Assembly (NCBI RefSeq): GCF_000718025.1
Contig: NZ_JODS01000037.1
Coordinates: 8,571 to 72,570 of the forward strand
Length of the DNA stretch: 64,000 nt
DNA from: Kitasatospora purpeofusca
GTDB taxonomy: Bacteria > Actinomycetota > Actinomycetes > Streptomycetales > Streptomycetaceae
Direction of reading: 5' to 3'
A program made the position numbers and the translations under genes. The notes under the pieces were generated by a model that was not told the origin of the DNA, did no database searches, and saw only the letters and a list, made by a program, of their open reading frames with translations. The stretch's first letter is position 1; every line of letters starts with the position of its first letter. Of the stretch, positions 1 through 8,567 are shown piece after piece.

Positions 1-1303
1 TGGCCCGCTCGGCGAGCGCGCCGTGGCCGATCTCGCGGCGCTTCGGCGAACCGACGCGGCCGGTCTCGCCGACCGAGTACGGCGGGAAGTTGTAGTTGTG
101 CATGTAGCGGCGACGCGTCTCCGGGGAGAGCGTGTCGAGCTGCTGCTCCATGCGGAGCATGTTCAGCGTGGTGACGCCCAGGATCTGGGTCTCGCCGCGC
201 TCGAACAGGGCCGAGCCGTGCACGCGCGGGATGGCCTCGACCTCGGCGGCCAGGGTGCGGATGTCGGTGACACCGCGGCCGTCGATGCGGACCTTGTCCT
301 TGATGACGCGCTCGCGGACGGTCTTCTTGGTCAGCGCGTTGTAGGCGGCGCTGATCTCCTTCTCGCGGCCCTCGAACTCGGGCAGCAGCTTCTCGGCGGC
401 GAGCGCCTTGACGCGGTCCAGCTCGTTGTTGCGCTCCTGCTTGCCCGCGATGGTGAGGGCCTGCGCCAGCTCGTCCTTGACGGCGGCGGTCAGCGCGGCG
501 AGCACGTCGTCCTGGTAGTCCAGGAAGACCGGGAACTCGCCGGTCGGCTTCGCGGCCTGGGCGGCCAGCTGGGCCTGGGCGGCGCAGAGGACCTTGATGA
601 ACGGCTTGGCGGCGTCCAGACCGGCGGCGACGATCTCCTCGGTCGGCGCCTCGGCGCCGCCCTCGACCAGCTTGATGGTCTTGTCGGTGGCCTCGGCCTC
701 GACCATCATGATCGCGACGTCGCCGTCCGGCAGGGTGCGGCCGGCCACGACCATGTCGAAGACGGCCGACTCCAGCTCGCTGTGGGTCGGGAAGGCCACC
801 CACTGGCCGTTGATCAGCGCGACGCGGACACCACCGATCGGGCCGGAGAACGGCAGGCCCGCCAGCTGGGTGGAGGCGGAGGCGGCGTTGATGGCCACCA
901 CGTCGTACAGGTGGTCCGGGTTGAGCGCCATCACGGTGACGACGACCTGGATCTCGTTGCGCAGGCCCTTGACGAAGGACGGGCGCAGCGGGCGGTCGAT
1001 CAGGCGGCAGGTGAGGATCGCGTCCTCGGAGGGCCGGCCCTCGCGACGGAAGAACGAGCCGGGGATCCGGCCCGCGGCGTACATCCGCTCCTCGACGTCC
1101 ACGGTCAGCGGGAAGAAGTCGAAGTGCTCCTTCGGCTGCTTGGACGCGCTGGTGGCCGACAGCACCATGGTGTCGTCGTCCAGGTAGGCCACGGCGGAGC
1201 CGGCGGCCTGACGGGCCAGACGGCCGGTCTCGAAGCGGATGGTACGGGTGCCGAAGGAACCGTTGTCGATCACGGCCTCGGCGTAGAACACGTTCTCTTC
1301 CAC
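1..1303 (-). CDS. pnp: Polynucleotide phosphorylase, N-terminal part (runs off left edge)
   Basis: Phosphorolytic 3'-5' exoribonuclease and RNA 3'-polymerase of the cytoplasmic RNA-decay machinery; in streptomycetes it also makes the heteropolymeric RNA tails. About 434 codons are present of roughly 740. They cover the first RNase PH domain, the helical linker, and the beginning of the second RNase PH domain, ending at PKRREIGHGALAERA. The S1 and KH RNA-binding domains lie outside the window. Recognisable stretches are GSFFRREGRPSEDAILTCR, RLIDRPLRP and INAASASTQLAGLPFSGPIG. The GTG start at 1303 is chosen because GAGGAGA lies 9 nt upstream. It is the second gene after rpsO on the same strand, the classic rpsO-pnp arrangement in which pnp is transcribed both from its own promoter and by read-through. 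Confidence 0.97.
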   Translation of the reverse strand, partial: MEENVFYAEAVIDNGSFGTRTIRFETGRLARQAAGSAVAYLDDDTMVLSATSASKQPKEHFDFFPLTVDVEERMYAAGRIPGSFFRREGRPSEDAILTCRLIDRPLRPSFVKGLRNEIQVVVTVMALNPDHLYDVVAINAASASTQLAGLPFSGPIGGVRVALINGQWVAFPTHSELESAVFDMVVAGRTLPDGDVAIMMVEAEATDKTIKLVEGGAEAPTEEIVAAGLDAAKPFIKVLCAAQAQLAAQAAKPTGEFPVFLDYQDDVLAALTAAVKDELAQALTIAGKQERNNELDRVKALAAEKLLPEFEGREKEISAAYNALTKKTVRERVIKDKVRIDGRGVTDIRTLAAEVEAIPRVHGSALFERGETQILGVTTLNMLRMEQQLDTLSPETRRRYMHNYNFPPYSVGETGRVGSPKRREIGHGALAERA

Positions 1304-1768
1304 CTGGAAGATCTCCTCTTTCGTACGTCTCCGGGAGAGCGTCCCCGCGTAATCGCCTGCGTGCTGACCCTGGACGGTCCGGGCCGGTCTTCGATCGAAG
1401 CCTCCGGCGGTCCCCGCTTCGGTCTGCGGGGCCTCCGGCGGCCACTACCGAGGACCGGCGCCTCTCGGCCGGCCGGGTATCGGACGGGCGGTCCGCGTCT
1501 GGACGCTCTCTCGGATGCGGGCGGCTTCCGTTTGAAGCCTTCGTCCCGCGGGGGGTTCGGGTCCTGCTGCCCGGTGGCGCGCTTTCGGCGCCATCACCCG
1601 GCATGCCCACAACCCTACGGTGCAATCCTCGGCCACCTGGGGAGGTGCGCGCGAGTTGTTATCCCCGGCCGGTGGGCGCGGGCGCCGTGGTGGACGCCCG
1701 GCTCACCGGTCGCGGCATACGCGCGAGGGGCGGCTCCCCGGTGTGGGGAGCCGCCCCGAGCGGCGTTC
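1304..1768 (-). other. rpsO-pnp intercistronic region
   Basis: This 465-nt stretch has no credible gene. It holds the rpsO hairpin (annotated separately). It also holds a 6-bp hairpin at 1412-1431 flanked by two copies of the direct repeat CCTCCGGCGG (1401-1410 and 1432-1441), and a perfect 12-bp palindrome CTTCGATCGAAG at 1389-1400. In Streptomyces the rpsO-pnp spacer is known to carry pnp promoters and an RNase III-processed stem-loop. I infer the same role here but cannot place the promoter hexamers with confidence. Confidence 0.5.
1727..1757 (-). terminator. rpsO transcription terminator / attenuator hairpin
   Basis: A perfect 13-bp GC stem (1727-1739 paired with 1745-1757) closes a 5-nt loop, beginning 11 nt after the rpsO stop codon on the minus strand. 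There is no long U tract, as is usual in high-GC actinomycetes. Because pnp lies downstream on the same strand, it probably terminates only part of the transcription. Confidence 0.75.
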
Positions 1769-2059
1769 TCAGCGGGCGCCGCCGGCGGCACCGCGGCGGA
1801 TGCCCAGGCGGTCGACGAGCGTACGGAAACGCTCGATGTCCTTCTTGGCCAGGTACTGCAGCAGACGGCGACGCTGGCCGACCAGGATCAGCAGGCCACG
1901 ACGCGAGTGGTGGTCGTGCTTGTGGGCCTTGAGGTGCTCGGTCAGGTCCGAGATGCGGCGCGAGAGCATGGCGACCTGGACCTCGGGGGAGCCGGTGTCG
2001 CCCTCCTTCTGGCCGAACTCGGCGAAAATCTGCTTCTTGACGTCAGAGGCGAGAGCCAC
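1769..2059 (-). CDS. rpsO: 30S ribosomal protein S15
   Basis: S15 (uS15) binds the central domain of 16S rRNA early in 30S assembly. The 96-residue product has the family's four-helix layout and conserved stretches GDTGSPEVQ, HDHHSRRGL and RRRLLQYL. Its length is slightly above the usual 89 because of a Gly/Ala/Arg-rich C-terminal tail. The start is GTG at 2059, with AAGGAG at 2065-2070 as ribosome binding site. It precedes pnp on the same strand. Confidence 0.97.
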   Translation of the reverse strand: MALASDVKKQIFAEFGQKEGDTGSPEVQVAMLSRRISDLTEHLKAHKHDHHSRRGLLILVGQRRRLLQYLAKKDIERFRTLVDRLGIRRGAAGGAR

Positions 2060-2244
2060 TGCAACTCCTTCGAGGTGATACCGAGCGTTCCTGGTCTACG
2101 GCACAGGACTCTGCGAGAACTCGGTGTCGTGTACGGGCGCGGCCGACGGGCATCGTCCCACCCGGGGACGGACACACGGCTGCGCTCGGAGGCCAAGCGT
2201 ACCAGTGCCGCCGACGCCGACGGTCGGCGGCCCCGGTGCGCGGA

Positions 2245-3708
2245 TCAGCCGGTGGCGCCGCGGACCAGCCGGTAGACGTCGAGGACGGCGAGCACCAGCG
2301 GGACCAGCGACATCAGGGTGAGGCTGTCGACCAGGTCCAGGATGCGCCCCCAGAAGGGGGAGACGCCGAGCCGCGGCACCACCAGGGCGATCGCGGTGAG
2401 CACGGCGGCGCCGAAGGCGATCGAGGCGGTCAGCCAGACGGTGCGCAGATCGGCGTCGGTGGAGCCGAGGCCGACCCGCAGCACGAACTGCGGGGTGTGC
2501 AGGGAGAGCCCGACGATCAGCAGCGACAGGCCGAGCAGCCCGGCGACGGTGAGCGCGAGGACCTGGGCGCTGTAGCGGAACAGCCGGGCCCGGAGCATGG
2601 CGGCCAGTCCGAGGACGAGGGCCAGCAGCTCGGGGAAGGTCCGGTCGGTGAAGCCGAGCACCGCGCAGGAGCCGACGACCACCGCGGCGCAGCCGCCGAC
2701 CAGGCCGACCAGTACCTCGTGGCCGCGGCGGGCCTGGTGGGCGATCCGCTCGTACTGGACCAGTTCGGCGCGGGCGGCGTCCTCGTCGTGGTCGCGGCCC
2801 CGGGCGCGGGTCTGGCCGGGGGCGCTGTAGCCGACCGGCAGCCGGGCGAAGCGGGCGGACAGGCCGGGCAGGAAGCCGATCACGGCGACGGCGGCGACGC
2901 CGGTGACGGCCGCGATGTGGTGGGCCGGGGTGCCGGGCAGCAGGACGGCGGCGAAGGTGGCGAGCGCGCCGGCCGCGGCCAGGAAGGCGGCGGCCACGAA
3001 CAGCGAGTCCTTCTCGGGCAGCAGGCCGACCAGCAGGACGGCGACCACCAGGACGGTGACGCAGCCGGTCAGGAACTGGAGCCGGCCGGGGCCGTCCAGC
3101 GGGCCGCCGGTGGGCGCGAGGATGCCGCTGCCGGCGATCAGGGCGTGCGGCAGGGCGCCGAGGCCGAGCGCGAGGCCGGCCCAGGCGTCCCGGTAGACCC
3201 GGGCGCGGACGCCGGCGAGGGCGGTGAGCACCACCGCGACGACGCCGGAGAGCACGCCGGGCAGGCCGTGCATGTCGTGGCGCAGGTCGGCGAACCAGAG
3301 CGCGAAGCCGAGCAGGGTGAGCAGCACGCCGGCGCCGACGAGGCCGAAGGCGCGCATCAGCTCGGGGCTCCAGAACCGGCGGTCGGTCTCGCCGGCGGTG
3401 GCGATCGCGTCGGCGACGTCGTCGTAGACGGCGGGCGGCAGCGACTCGGCGAAGGGGCGCAGGTTGAGCAGGTCGCCGTCGCGCACCTGCTGGGCGGCGA
3501 GCGAGCGGCCGCCGTCGAGCACGGTGCCGTCGCGGCGGACCAGGTGGAAGCCGGTGGGGACGCCGTCGGGCTGGGTCTGGCCGGACAGCCGCAGTACCTC
3601 GGGGTACACGTCCGCGAGCGGGACGTCCTCGGGCAGGGCGACGTCGATCCGGCTGTCCGGCGCGACGACGGTGACCCGGCAGAAACCGGTGGTCGCGGGC
3701 GTCGTCAT
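2245..3708 (-). CDS. eccD: Type VII secretion membrane channel protein EccD
   Basis: Integral membrane component of the ESX/type VII secretion system; in mycobacterial structures EccD dimers form the bulk of the membrane ring. Of 487 residues, about 1-95 form the cytosolic ubiquitin-like domain (FCRVTVVAPDSRIDVALPED and the following region). The remainder is almost entirely hydrophobic and matches the family's 11 membrane helices. The ATG at 3708 (MTTPATTGF) is preferred over in-frame upstream codons because the ubiquitin-like fold starts right after it and an AGGTG motif precedes it. It is transcribed divergently from eccC. The rest of the ESX genes are spread over the next 14 kb. Confidence 0.9.
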   Translation of the reverse strand: MTTPATTGFCRVTVVAPDSRIDVALPEDVPLADVYPEVLRLSGQTQPDGVPTGFHLVRRDGTVLDGGRSLAAQQVRDGDLLNLRPFAESLPPAVYDDVADAIATAGETDRRFWSPELMRAFGLVGAGVLLTLLGFALWFADLRHDMHGLPGVLSGVVAVVLTALAGVRARVYRDAWAGLALGLGALPHALIAGSGILAPTGGPLDGPGRLQFLTGCVTVLVVAVLLVGLLPEKDSLFVAAAFLAAAGALATFAAVLLPGTPAHHIAAVTGVAAVAVIGFLPGLSARFARLPVGYSAPGQTRARGRDHDEDAARAELVQYERIAHQARRGHEVLVGLVGGCAAVVVGSCAVLGFTDRTFPELLALVLGLAAMLRARLFRYSAQVLALTVAGLLGLSLLIVGLSLHTPQFVLRVGLGSTDADLRTVWLTASIAFGAAVLTAIALVVPRLGVSPFWGRILDLVDSLTLMSLVPLVLAVLDVYRLVRGATG

Positions 3709-4144
3709 GCCCGCACCTCGTTCGCTCGACGCACTGGGCGCTCCCCCTTGATGACGGTGTTCGGTGACGGGTGCTCGGCGCCGGTGCGCGGTGCCGCCGC
3801 CCCCACGGTGCCGGCGCGGCACCGGTGGCCGGCCGGTCCGGCCCTCGCGCGGGCGCCGGCCGGGCGGAACCGGCCGGGCGCGGCCACGAGTTGGCGCGGC
3901 GTTACCCTACCCGCTCGGTTCGTGCCCGGCCCCGTGGAGGGCGGGCGGGGCCGCGGGGGCGGGTCCCAGTAGGATCGGCCCCTGCGCAGGGCGGCGGGGG
4001 CGGCGCGCTCCTCCCCGGATGCCTGCGGTCGGCGGAGCGGGGGCGGCGTCACACGGGGCGTCCTCACCCGTACGGATCCTGTTGCGTGAGGGCTGATGCC
4101 GTAGTGGTCTTGCGAAGCGTTCGTGGTCGGGGGATGGGACGCGT
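3709..4144. other. Divergent regulatory region between eccD and eccC
   Basis: A 436-nt stretch with no supported gene that must hold the promoters of both divergent ESX transcripts. I see TAGGGT (minus strand, 3904-3909) and TAGGAT (plus strand, 3970-3975), which fit the actinomycete -10 pattern TANNNT, but neither has a matching -35 element. I therefore do not call a promoter. Two short same-frame extensions of eccD fall here and were discarded. Confidence 0.5.
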
Positions 4145-7100
4145 ATGGGCGTGATCATGGTCAAGCGGCCGCCCCGGGCCTATCCCCCGGCGGTGCCGGA
4201 CGAGCCGGTGGAGCTGGTGGCCCCACCCGAGCTGCCCCGTTCGGGCGGTGAGGACTGGGTGATGAGCATCCTGCCGATGCTCGGCATGGGCGGTTCGGCG
4301 GTGTTCTTCTTCGCCCCCGGCGCCCAGGCCCCGATGAAGATCATGGGCGGTCTGATGATCGTCTCGACGGTCGGCATGGCGCTCGCCCAGATCGTCCGCG
4401 CCCGCAAGGGCGGCTCCACGGCCACCGCGGACGAGCGGCGCGACTACCTCAAGTACCTCCAGCAGATGCGCCGCCAGGTACGCCGGACCGCCGAGCGCCA
4501 GCGCGGCGCGCAGCTGTTCCTGAACCCCGAGCCGGACCAGCTGTGGTCGATCGTCGCCGACGGCCGGCGGCTGTGGGAGCGGCGGGGCGGCGACGCGGAC
4601 TTCGCGCAGATCAGGGTCGGCCGCGGACCGGTCCAGCTGTCCACACCGCTGGTCGCGCCGCAGACCGCGCCGATGGACGAGCTGGAGCCGCTCTCGGCGG
4701 CCGCGATGCAGACCTTCCTGAACGCCCACGGCACCCTGCAGGACCTGCCGTTGGCGATCTCGCTGCGCGCCTTCTACCACATCACGGTCTGCGGCGACCC
4801 GGACACCGTGTACGGGAACGTCCGGGCGATGATCGCCCAGCTGACCACCCTGCACTCGCCGGACGACCTGCTGATCACGGTCGCGGCGGCGCCCGGCGCG
4901 GTGGACGAGTGGGAGTGGACCAAGTGGCTCCCGCACAACCAGCACCGCAAGGAGAACGACGGCGCCGGCTCCCGCCGGCTGATCGCCACCGGGCTCGGCG
5001 ACCTGGAGCTGCTGCTCCAGGACGAGCTGGCCGGCCGGCAGCGGTTCGTCCGGGACGCCGCCCCGGCCGCCGACCAGCCGCACATCGTGGTCGTCATGGA
5101 CGGCGCCTCGGTGCCGCACGACTCGCTGCTGGCCGGGGCCGAGGGCGTGCACGGGGTGACCATCGTCGAGGTCGTCCCGGGCGACCTGGACGAGCCGAGC
5201 GGGCACCTGATCGTCACCGTCTCGCCGGACGCGCTGGTGCTGCGCTCCGCCTCGGGCGCCACCTACACCGGCAAGCCGGACACCCTCGGCGCCTGGCAGT
5301 CCGAGGCGCTGGCCCGGCAGCTGGCGCCGTACCGGGCCTCGGCCGGCGGCGACGACGAGCCGCTGCTGTCCAACCTGGACTTCACCGATCTGATGAACTC
5401 CGGCGACCCGGGGTCCTTCGACGTGACCCGCAGCTGGCGGCAGCGGGCGCAGCACGAGCGGCTGCGGGTGCCGATCGGCGTCGGGGCCGGCGGCGAGCAC
5501 GTGTACCTGGACCTCAAGGAGGCCGCGCTGGAGGGCATGGGCCCGCACGGCCTGTGCGTCGGCGCGACCGGTTCCGGCAAGTCGGAGCTGCTGCGCACCC
5601 TGGTGCTGGCGCTGGCGATGACGCACTCCTCGGAGACGCTGAACTTCGTGCTCGCCGACTTCAAGGGCGGCGCGACCTTCGCGGGCATGGCGGACATGCC
5701 GCACACCTCGGCGGTGATCACCAACCTGGAGGGCCAGCTCACCCTGGTCGACCGGATGCGGGACGCCATCGAGGGCGAGCTCAACCGGCGCCAGGAGCTG
5801 CTGCACCGGGCGGGCAACTACGCGAACATCCACGAGTACGAGCGGGCCCGGGCGGCCGGCGCGGCGCTGGACCCGCTGCCCTCACTGGTGCTGATCATCG
5901 ACGAGTTCTCCGAACTCCTCACCGCCAAGCCCGACTTCATCGACATGTTCATCCAGATCGGCCGGATCGGCCGGTCCCTCGGGGTGCATCTGCTGCTGGC
6001 CTCGCAGCGCCTGGAGGAGGGCAAGCTGCGCGGCCTGGACACCTATCTCTCCTACCGGATCGGTCTGCGCACCTTCTCGGCGGCCGAGTCGCGGGCGGCG
6101 ATCGGCGTCCCGGACGCCTACCACCTGCCGCCGGTGCCGGGTGTCGGCTACCTGAAGTTCGGCACCGATGTGATGGAGCGGTTCAAGGCCGCCTACGTCT
6201 CCGGGGCCTACCGGGCGCCGGGGCAGCAGCGGTCGACCGGCGGCCGGCTGGTGTCCGCGCGGCCGGTGCGGTTCACCGCGGCCGAGGTGCCGGTGACCGA
6301 GCCGCTGGTGCAGGAGGAGGTCGAGCCGCTGGTCGAGGAGCAGGACGACGCCCTGGCGGACACCGTGCTGGACGTGTTCGTGCAGCGGATGGCGGGCCAG
6401 GGCCCGGCCGCGCACCAGGTGTGGCTGCCGCCGCTGGACGCGCCCCCGAGCGTGGACCAGTTGCTGCCGCCGCTGCAGGCGACCGCCGAGCGCGGGCTGA
6501 CCGCGCCGCAGTCGGGCACGCTGGGCCGGCTGCGGGTGCCGGTCGGCATCGTCGACAAGCCGCGCGACCAGAAGCGCGACATCCTCGAGCAGGACTACGC
6601 GGGCGCGGCCGGCCACGGCCTGGTGGTCGGCGGCCCGCGCTCGGGCAAGTCGACCATGATCCGCACCACGGTGGCCGCGTTCGCGCTCACCCACACGCCG
6701 CTGGAGACGCAGTTCTACCTGCTGGACTTCGGCGGCGGCGGCTTCCAGTCGCTCCAGGACCTGCCGCACGTCGGCGGGGTGGCCGGGCGGCTGGACGCGG
6801 AGAAGGTGCGCCGGATGGTCTCCGAGGTGCACGGGGTGCTCAACCGGCGCGAGGAGCTCTTCCGCAGCACCGGGATCGACTCCATCGGCACCTACCGGGC
6901 CCGCCGGGCCGCCGGCGCGCTGCCGGACGAGCGGTTCGGCGACGTCTTCCTGGTGGTCGACGGCTGGAACACCTTCAAGCAGGAGTTCGAGGCGCTGGAG
7001 CCGGTCATCGGCGACATCGCCCAGCGCGGCCTCGGCTACGGCGTGCACCTGATCGTCACCGCGACCCGTTACGCCGAGGTCCGCCCGGCGCTCAAGGACC

Positions 7101-8095
7101 TGCTGCAGAACCGGAGCGAGCTGAAGCTCGGCGACGCGATGGAGTCCGAGGTGGACCGCCGGGTGGCGCAGGCCGTGCCGGCCGCGCCGGGCCGGGGCGT
7201 CACCGCGGACCGGCTGCACTTCCTCACCGGTCTGCCCCGGCTGGACGGCTCCGGCTCGGTGGAGGACCTGCAGAACGGGGTGGCCGGGCTGGTGCAGGCG
7301 GTCGCCGGGGCCTGGACCGGTCCGCGCGCGCCGCAGGTGCGGATGCTGCCGACGGTGCTGGACGGGCAGTCGCTGCCGAAGGGCTTCGAGCACCCGGAGC
7401 GGGGCGTCGCCTTCGGCGTGGACGAGGCGGAGCTGGCACCGGCCTTCGTCAACTTCGAGACCGACCCGCTGTTCATCGTGTTCGGCGACACCGAGTCCGG
7501 GAAGTCCGCGCTGCTGCGGATGCTGGTCAAGCAGATCACCGAGCGGTACACCCCGGACCAGGCCGGGATCGTGGTCGGCGACTACCGGCGCGCGCTGCTC
7601 GGCGTCGTCCCGCCGGAGTACCTGGTCGAGTACGCCGCCGCGCAGCCGGCCATGAGCTCCGTGGTCGAGATGCTGCGCGGGGCCTGCTCGCGCCGACTGC
7701 CCGGTCCGGACGTGACCGCGGAGCAGCTGCGCAACCGCAGCTGGTACAGCGGCAAGGACATGTTCGTGGTGGTGGACGACTACGAGCTGGTGGCGACCTC
7801 CTCGGGCAACCCGCTGGCCGCGCTGGCCGAGTTCCTGCCGTTCGCGCGCGACATCGGGCTGCGGGTGATCGTCGCGCGCAGCGCCGGCGGCGCCGGGCGC
7901 TCGCTGTACGAGCCGTTCATGCAGCGGATGCGGGAGCTGGGCGGCCAGGGCGTCCTGCTGTCCGGCAACCGGGACGAGGGTCCGCTGCTGGGCAACGTCA
8001 AGCCGCAGGCGCTGCCGCCGGGCCGGGGCGTGTTCGTCTCGCGCCGGGTGACCAGCGGGCAGATGGTGCAGACGGGCTGGCTGCCGGCGCCGTAG
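4145..8095 (+). CDS. eccC: Type VII secretion ATPase EccC (single-chain EccCa-EccCb)
   Basis: FtsK/SpoIIIE-family ATPase that powers and selects substrates in type VII secretion. The 1316-residue protein has two N-terminal membrane segments (about residues 38-80) and three tandem ATPase domains. Their P-loops are GATGSGKS (473-480), GGPRSGKST (829-837) and GDTESGKSA (1114-1122). Domain 1 has a full Walker B, LIIDEFSEL, with the catalytic glutamate. Domains 2 and 3 read FLVVDGWN and VVVDDYEL, so the glutamate is absent, as in other EccC proteins where only the first domain is a strong ATPase. WXG100 substrates dock on the last domain in characterised systems. ATG 4145 is used; ATG 4157 (MVKRPPR) is an equally plausible start. 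A strong terminator follows. Confidence 0.93.
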   Translation: MGVIMVKRPPRAYPPAVPDEPVELVAPPELPRSGGEDWVMSILPMLGMGGSAVFFFAPGAQAPMKIMGGLMIVSTVGMALAQIVRARKGGSTATADERRDYLKYLQQMRRQVRRTAERQRGAQLFLNPEPDQLWSIVADGRRLWERRGGDADFAQIRVGRGPVQLSTPLVAPQTAPMDELEPLSAAAMQTFLNAHGTLQDLPLAISLRAFYHITVCGDPDTVYGNVRAMIAQLTTLHSPDDLLITVAAAPGAVDEWEWTKWLPHNQHRKENDGAGSRRLIATGLGDLELLLQDELAGRQRFVRDAAPAADQPHIVVVMDGASVPHDSLLAGAEGVHGVTIVEVVPGDLDEPSGHLIVTVSPDALVLRSASGATYTGKPDTLGAWQSEALARQLAPYRASAGGDDEPLLSNLDFTDLMNSGDPGSFDVTRSWRQRAQHERLRVPIGVGAGGEHVYLDLKEAALEGMGPHGLCVGATGSGKSELLRTLVLALAMTHSSETLNFVLADFKGGATFAGMADMPHTSAVITNLEGQLTLVDRMRDAIEGELNRRQELLHRAGNYANIHEYERARAAGAALDPLPSLVLIIDEFSELLTAKPDFIDMFIQIGRIGRSLGVHLLLASQRLEEGKLRGLDTYLSYRIGLRTFSAAESRAAIGVPDAYHLPPVPGVGYLKFGTDVMERFKAAYVSGAYRAPGQQRSTGGRLVSARPVRFTAAEVPVTEPLVQEEVEPLVEEQDDALADTVLDVFVQRMAGQGPAAHQVWLPPLDAPPSVDQLLPPLQATAERGLTAPQSGTLGRLRVPVGIVDKPRDQKRDILEQDYAGAAGHGLVVGGPRSGKSTMIRTTVAAFALTHTPLETQFYLLDFGGGGFQSLQDLPHVGGVAGRLDAEKVRRMVSEVHGVLNRREELFRSTGIDSIGTYRARRAAGALPDERFGDVFLVVDGWNTFKQEFEALEPVIGDIAQRGLGYGVHLIVTATRYAEVRPALKDLLQNRSELKLGDAMESEVDRRVAQAVPAAPGRGVTADRLHFLTGLPRLDGSGSVEDLQNGVAGLVQAVAGAWTGPRAPQVRMLPTVLDGQSLPKGFEHPERGVAFGVDEAELAPAFVNFETDPLFIVFGDTESGKSALLRMLVKQITERYTPDQAGIVVGDYRRALLGVVPPEYLVEYAAAQPAMSSVVEMLRGACSRRLPGPDVTAEQLRNRSWYSGKDMFVVVDDYELVATSSGNPLAALAEFLPFARDIGLRVIVARSAGGAGRSLYEPFMQRMRELGGQGVLLSGNRDEGPLLGNVKPQALPPGRGVFVSRRVTSGQMVQTGWLPAP

Positions 8096-8126
8096 CGGCG
8101 GAGGGCCGGTCGTCACGGAGCGTGTG

Positions 8127-8161
8127 GGAAGGGGTCGGATCCTCGGGGTCCGGCCCCTTCC
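8127..8161 (+). terminator. eccC terminator
   Basis: A 13-bp stem (8127-8139 with 8149-8161, one T-G wobble) and 9-nt loop, 31 nt after the eccC stop codon. It separates eccC from the permease gene downstream. Confidence 0.7.
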
Positions 8162-8567
8162 GGCGTCCAGGTTCCGAAACGTTACCTAGATCTTTCCGCC
8201 GGAGGGCTGCGGTTCCCGTACCCGACGGGGGCTCGGGCCTGCGGCCAGGGCACTTCCGGTCGACCTGCCTCCGCATCCGGCCATGACCTTGGATTGATGC
8301 GCGCAATGCCACATTCACCTTGGATTCAAGCGCCATGTGGCGAAAGTAACAAGTCGGACATACATAGTGATGACGATAAGTGATCATCAGATCGCATGTC
8401 TATGCGGATTGCCGCAACGGATTCCGAAGCAATTCCGGCATTGACGCGATCGATACGCCCAAGGTTCCATGGCGGCCCGGGAGCGACAGGACCAGAACCG
8501 AGCAGACAGCCAGCGGAGGCGATACCGCTCCCTCTCCAGGACCGCACAGAGCCGATCGGATGCCCCG
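8162..8567 (+). promoter_or_regulatory. Permease upstream region with repeats and possible structured leader
   Basis: This 406-nt gap is noticeably less GC-rich than its surroundings between about 8280 and 8450. It contains the direct repeat ACCTTGGATT at 8286-8295 and 8317-8326, 31 bp apart (about three helical turns). It also contains an inverted repeat, GCCACAT at 8308-8314 with ATGTGGC at 8335-8341. Nearer the gene, GGGAGCG (8479-8485) can pair with CGCTCCC (8526-8532), while AGCGG and CCGCT inside that span can pair with each other instead. This resembles an operator region plus a structured leader. I cannot match it to a known riboswitch class. Confidence 0.35.

Noticed and set aside
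23..2275. 750-codon plus-strand ORF opposite pnp and rpsO
   Set aside because: Antisense to two unmistakable genes and Gly/Leu/Arg-rich without family resemblance.
4543..8286. 1247-codon alternate-frame ORF inside eccC
   Set aside because: Shadow of eccC; composition almost only Arg/Ala/Gly/Pro with no motif.
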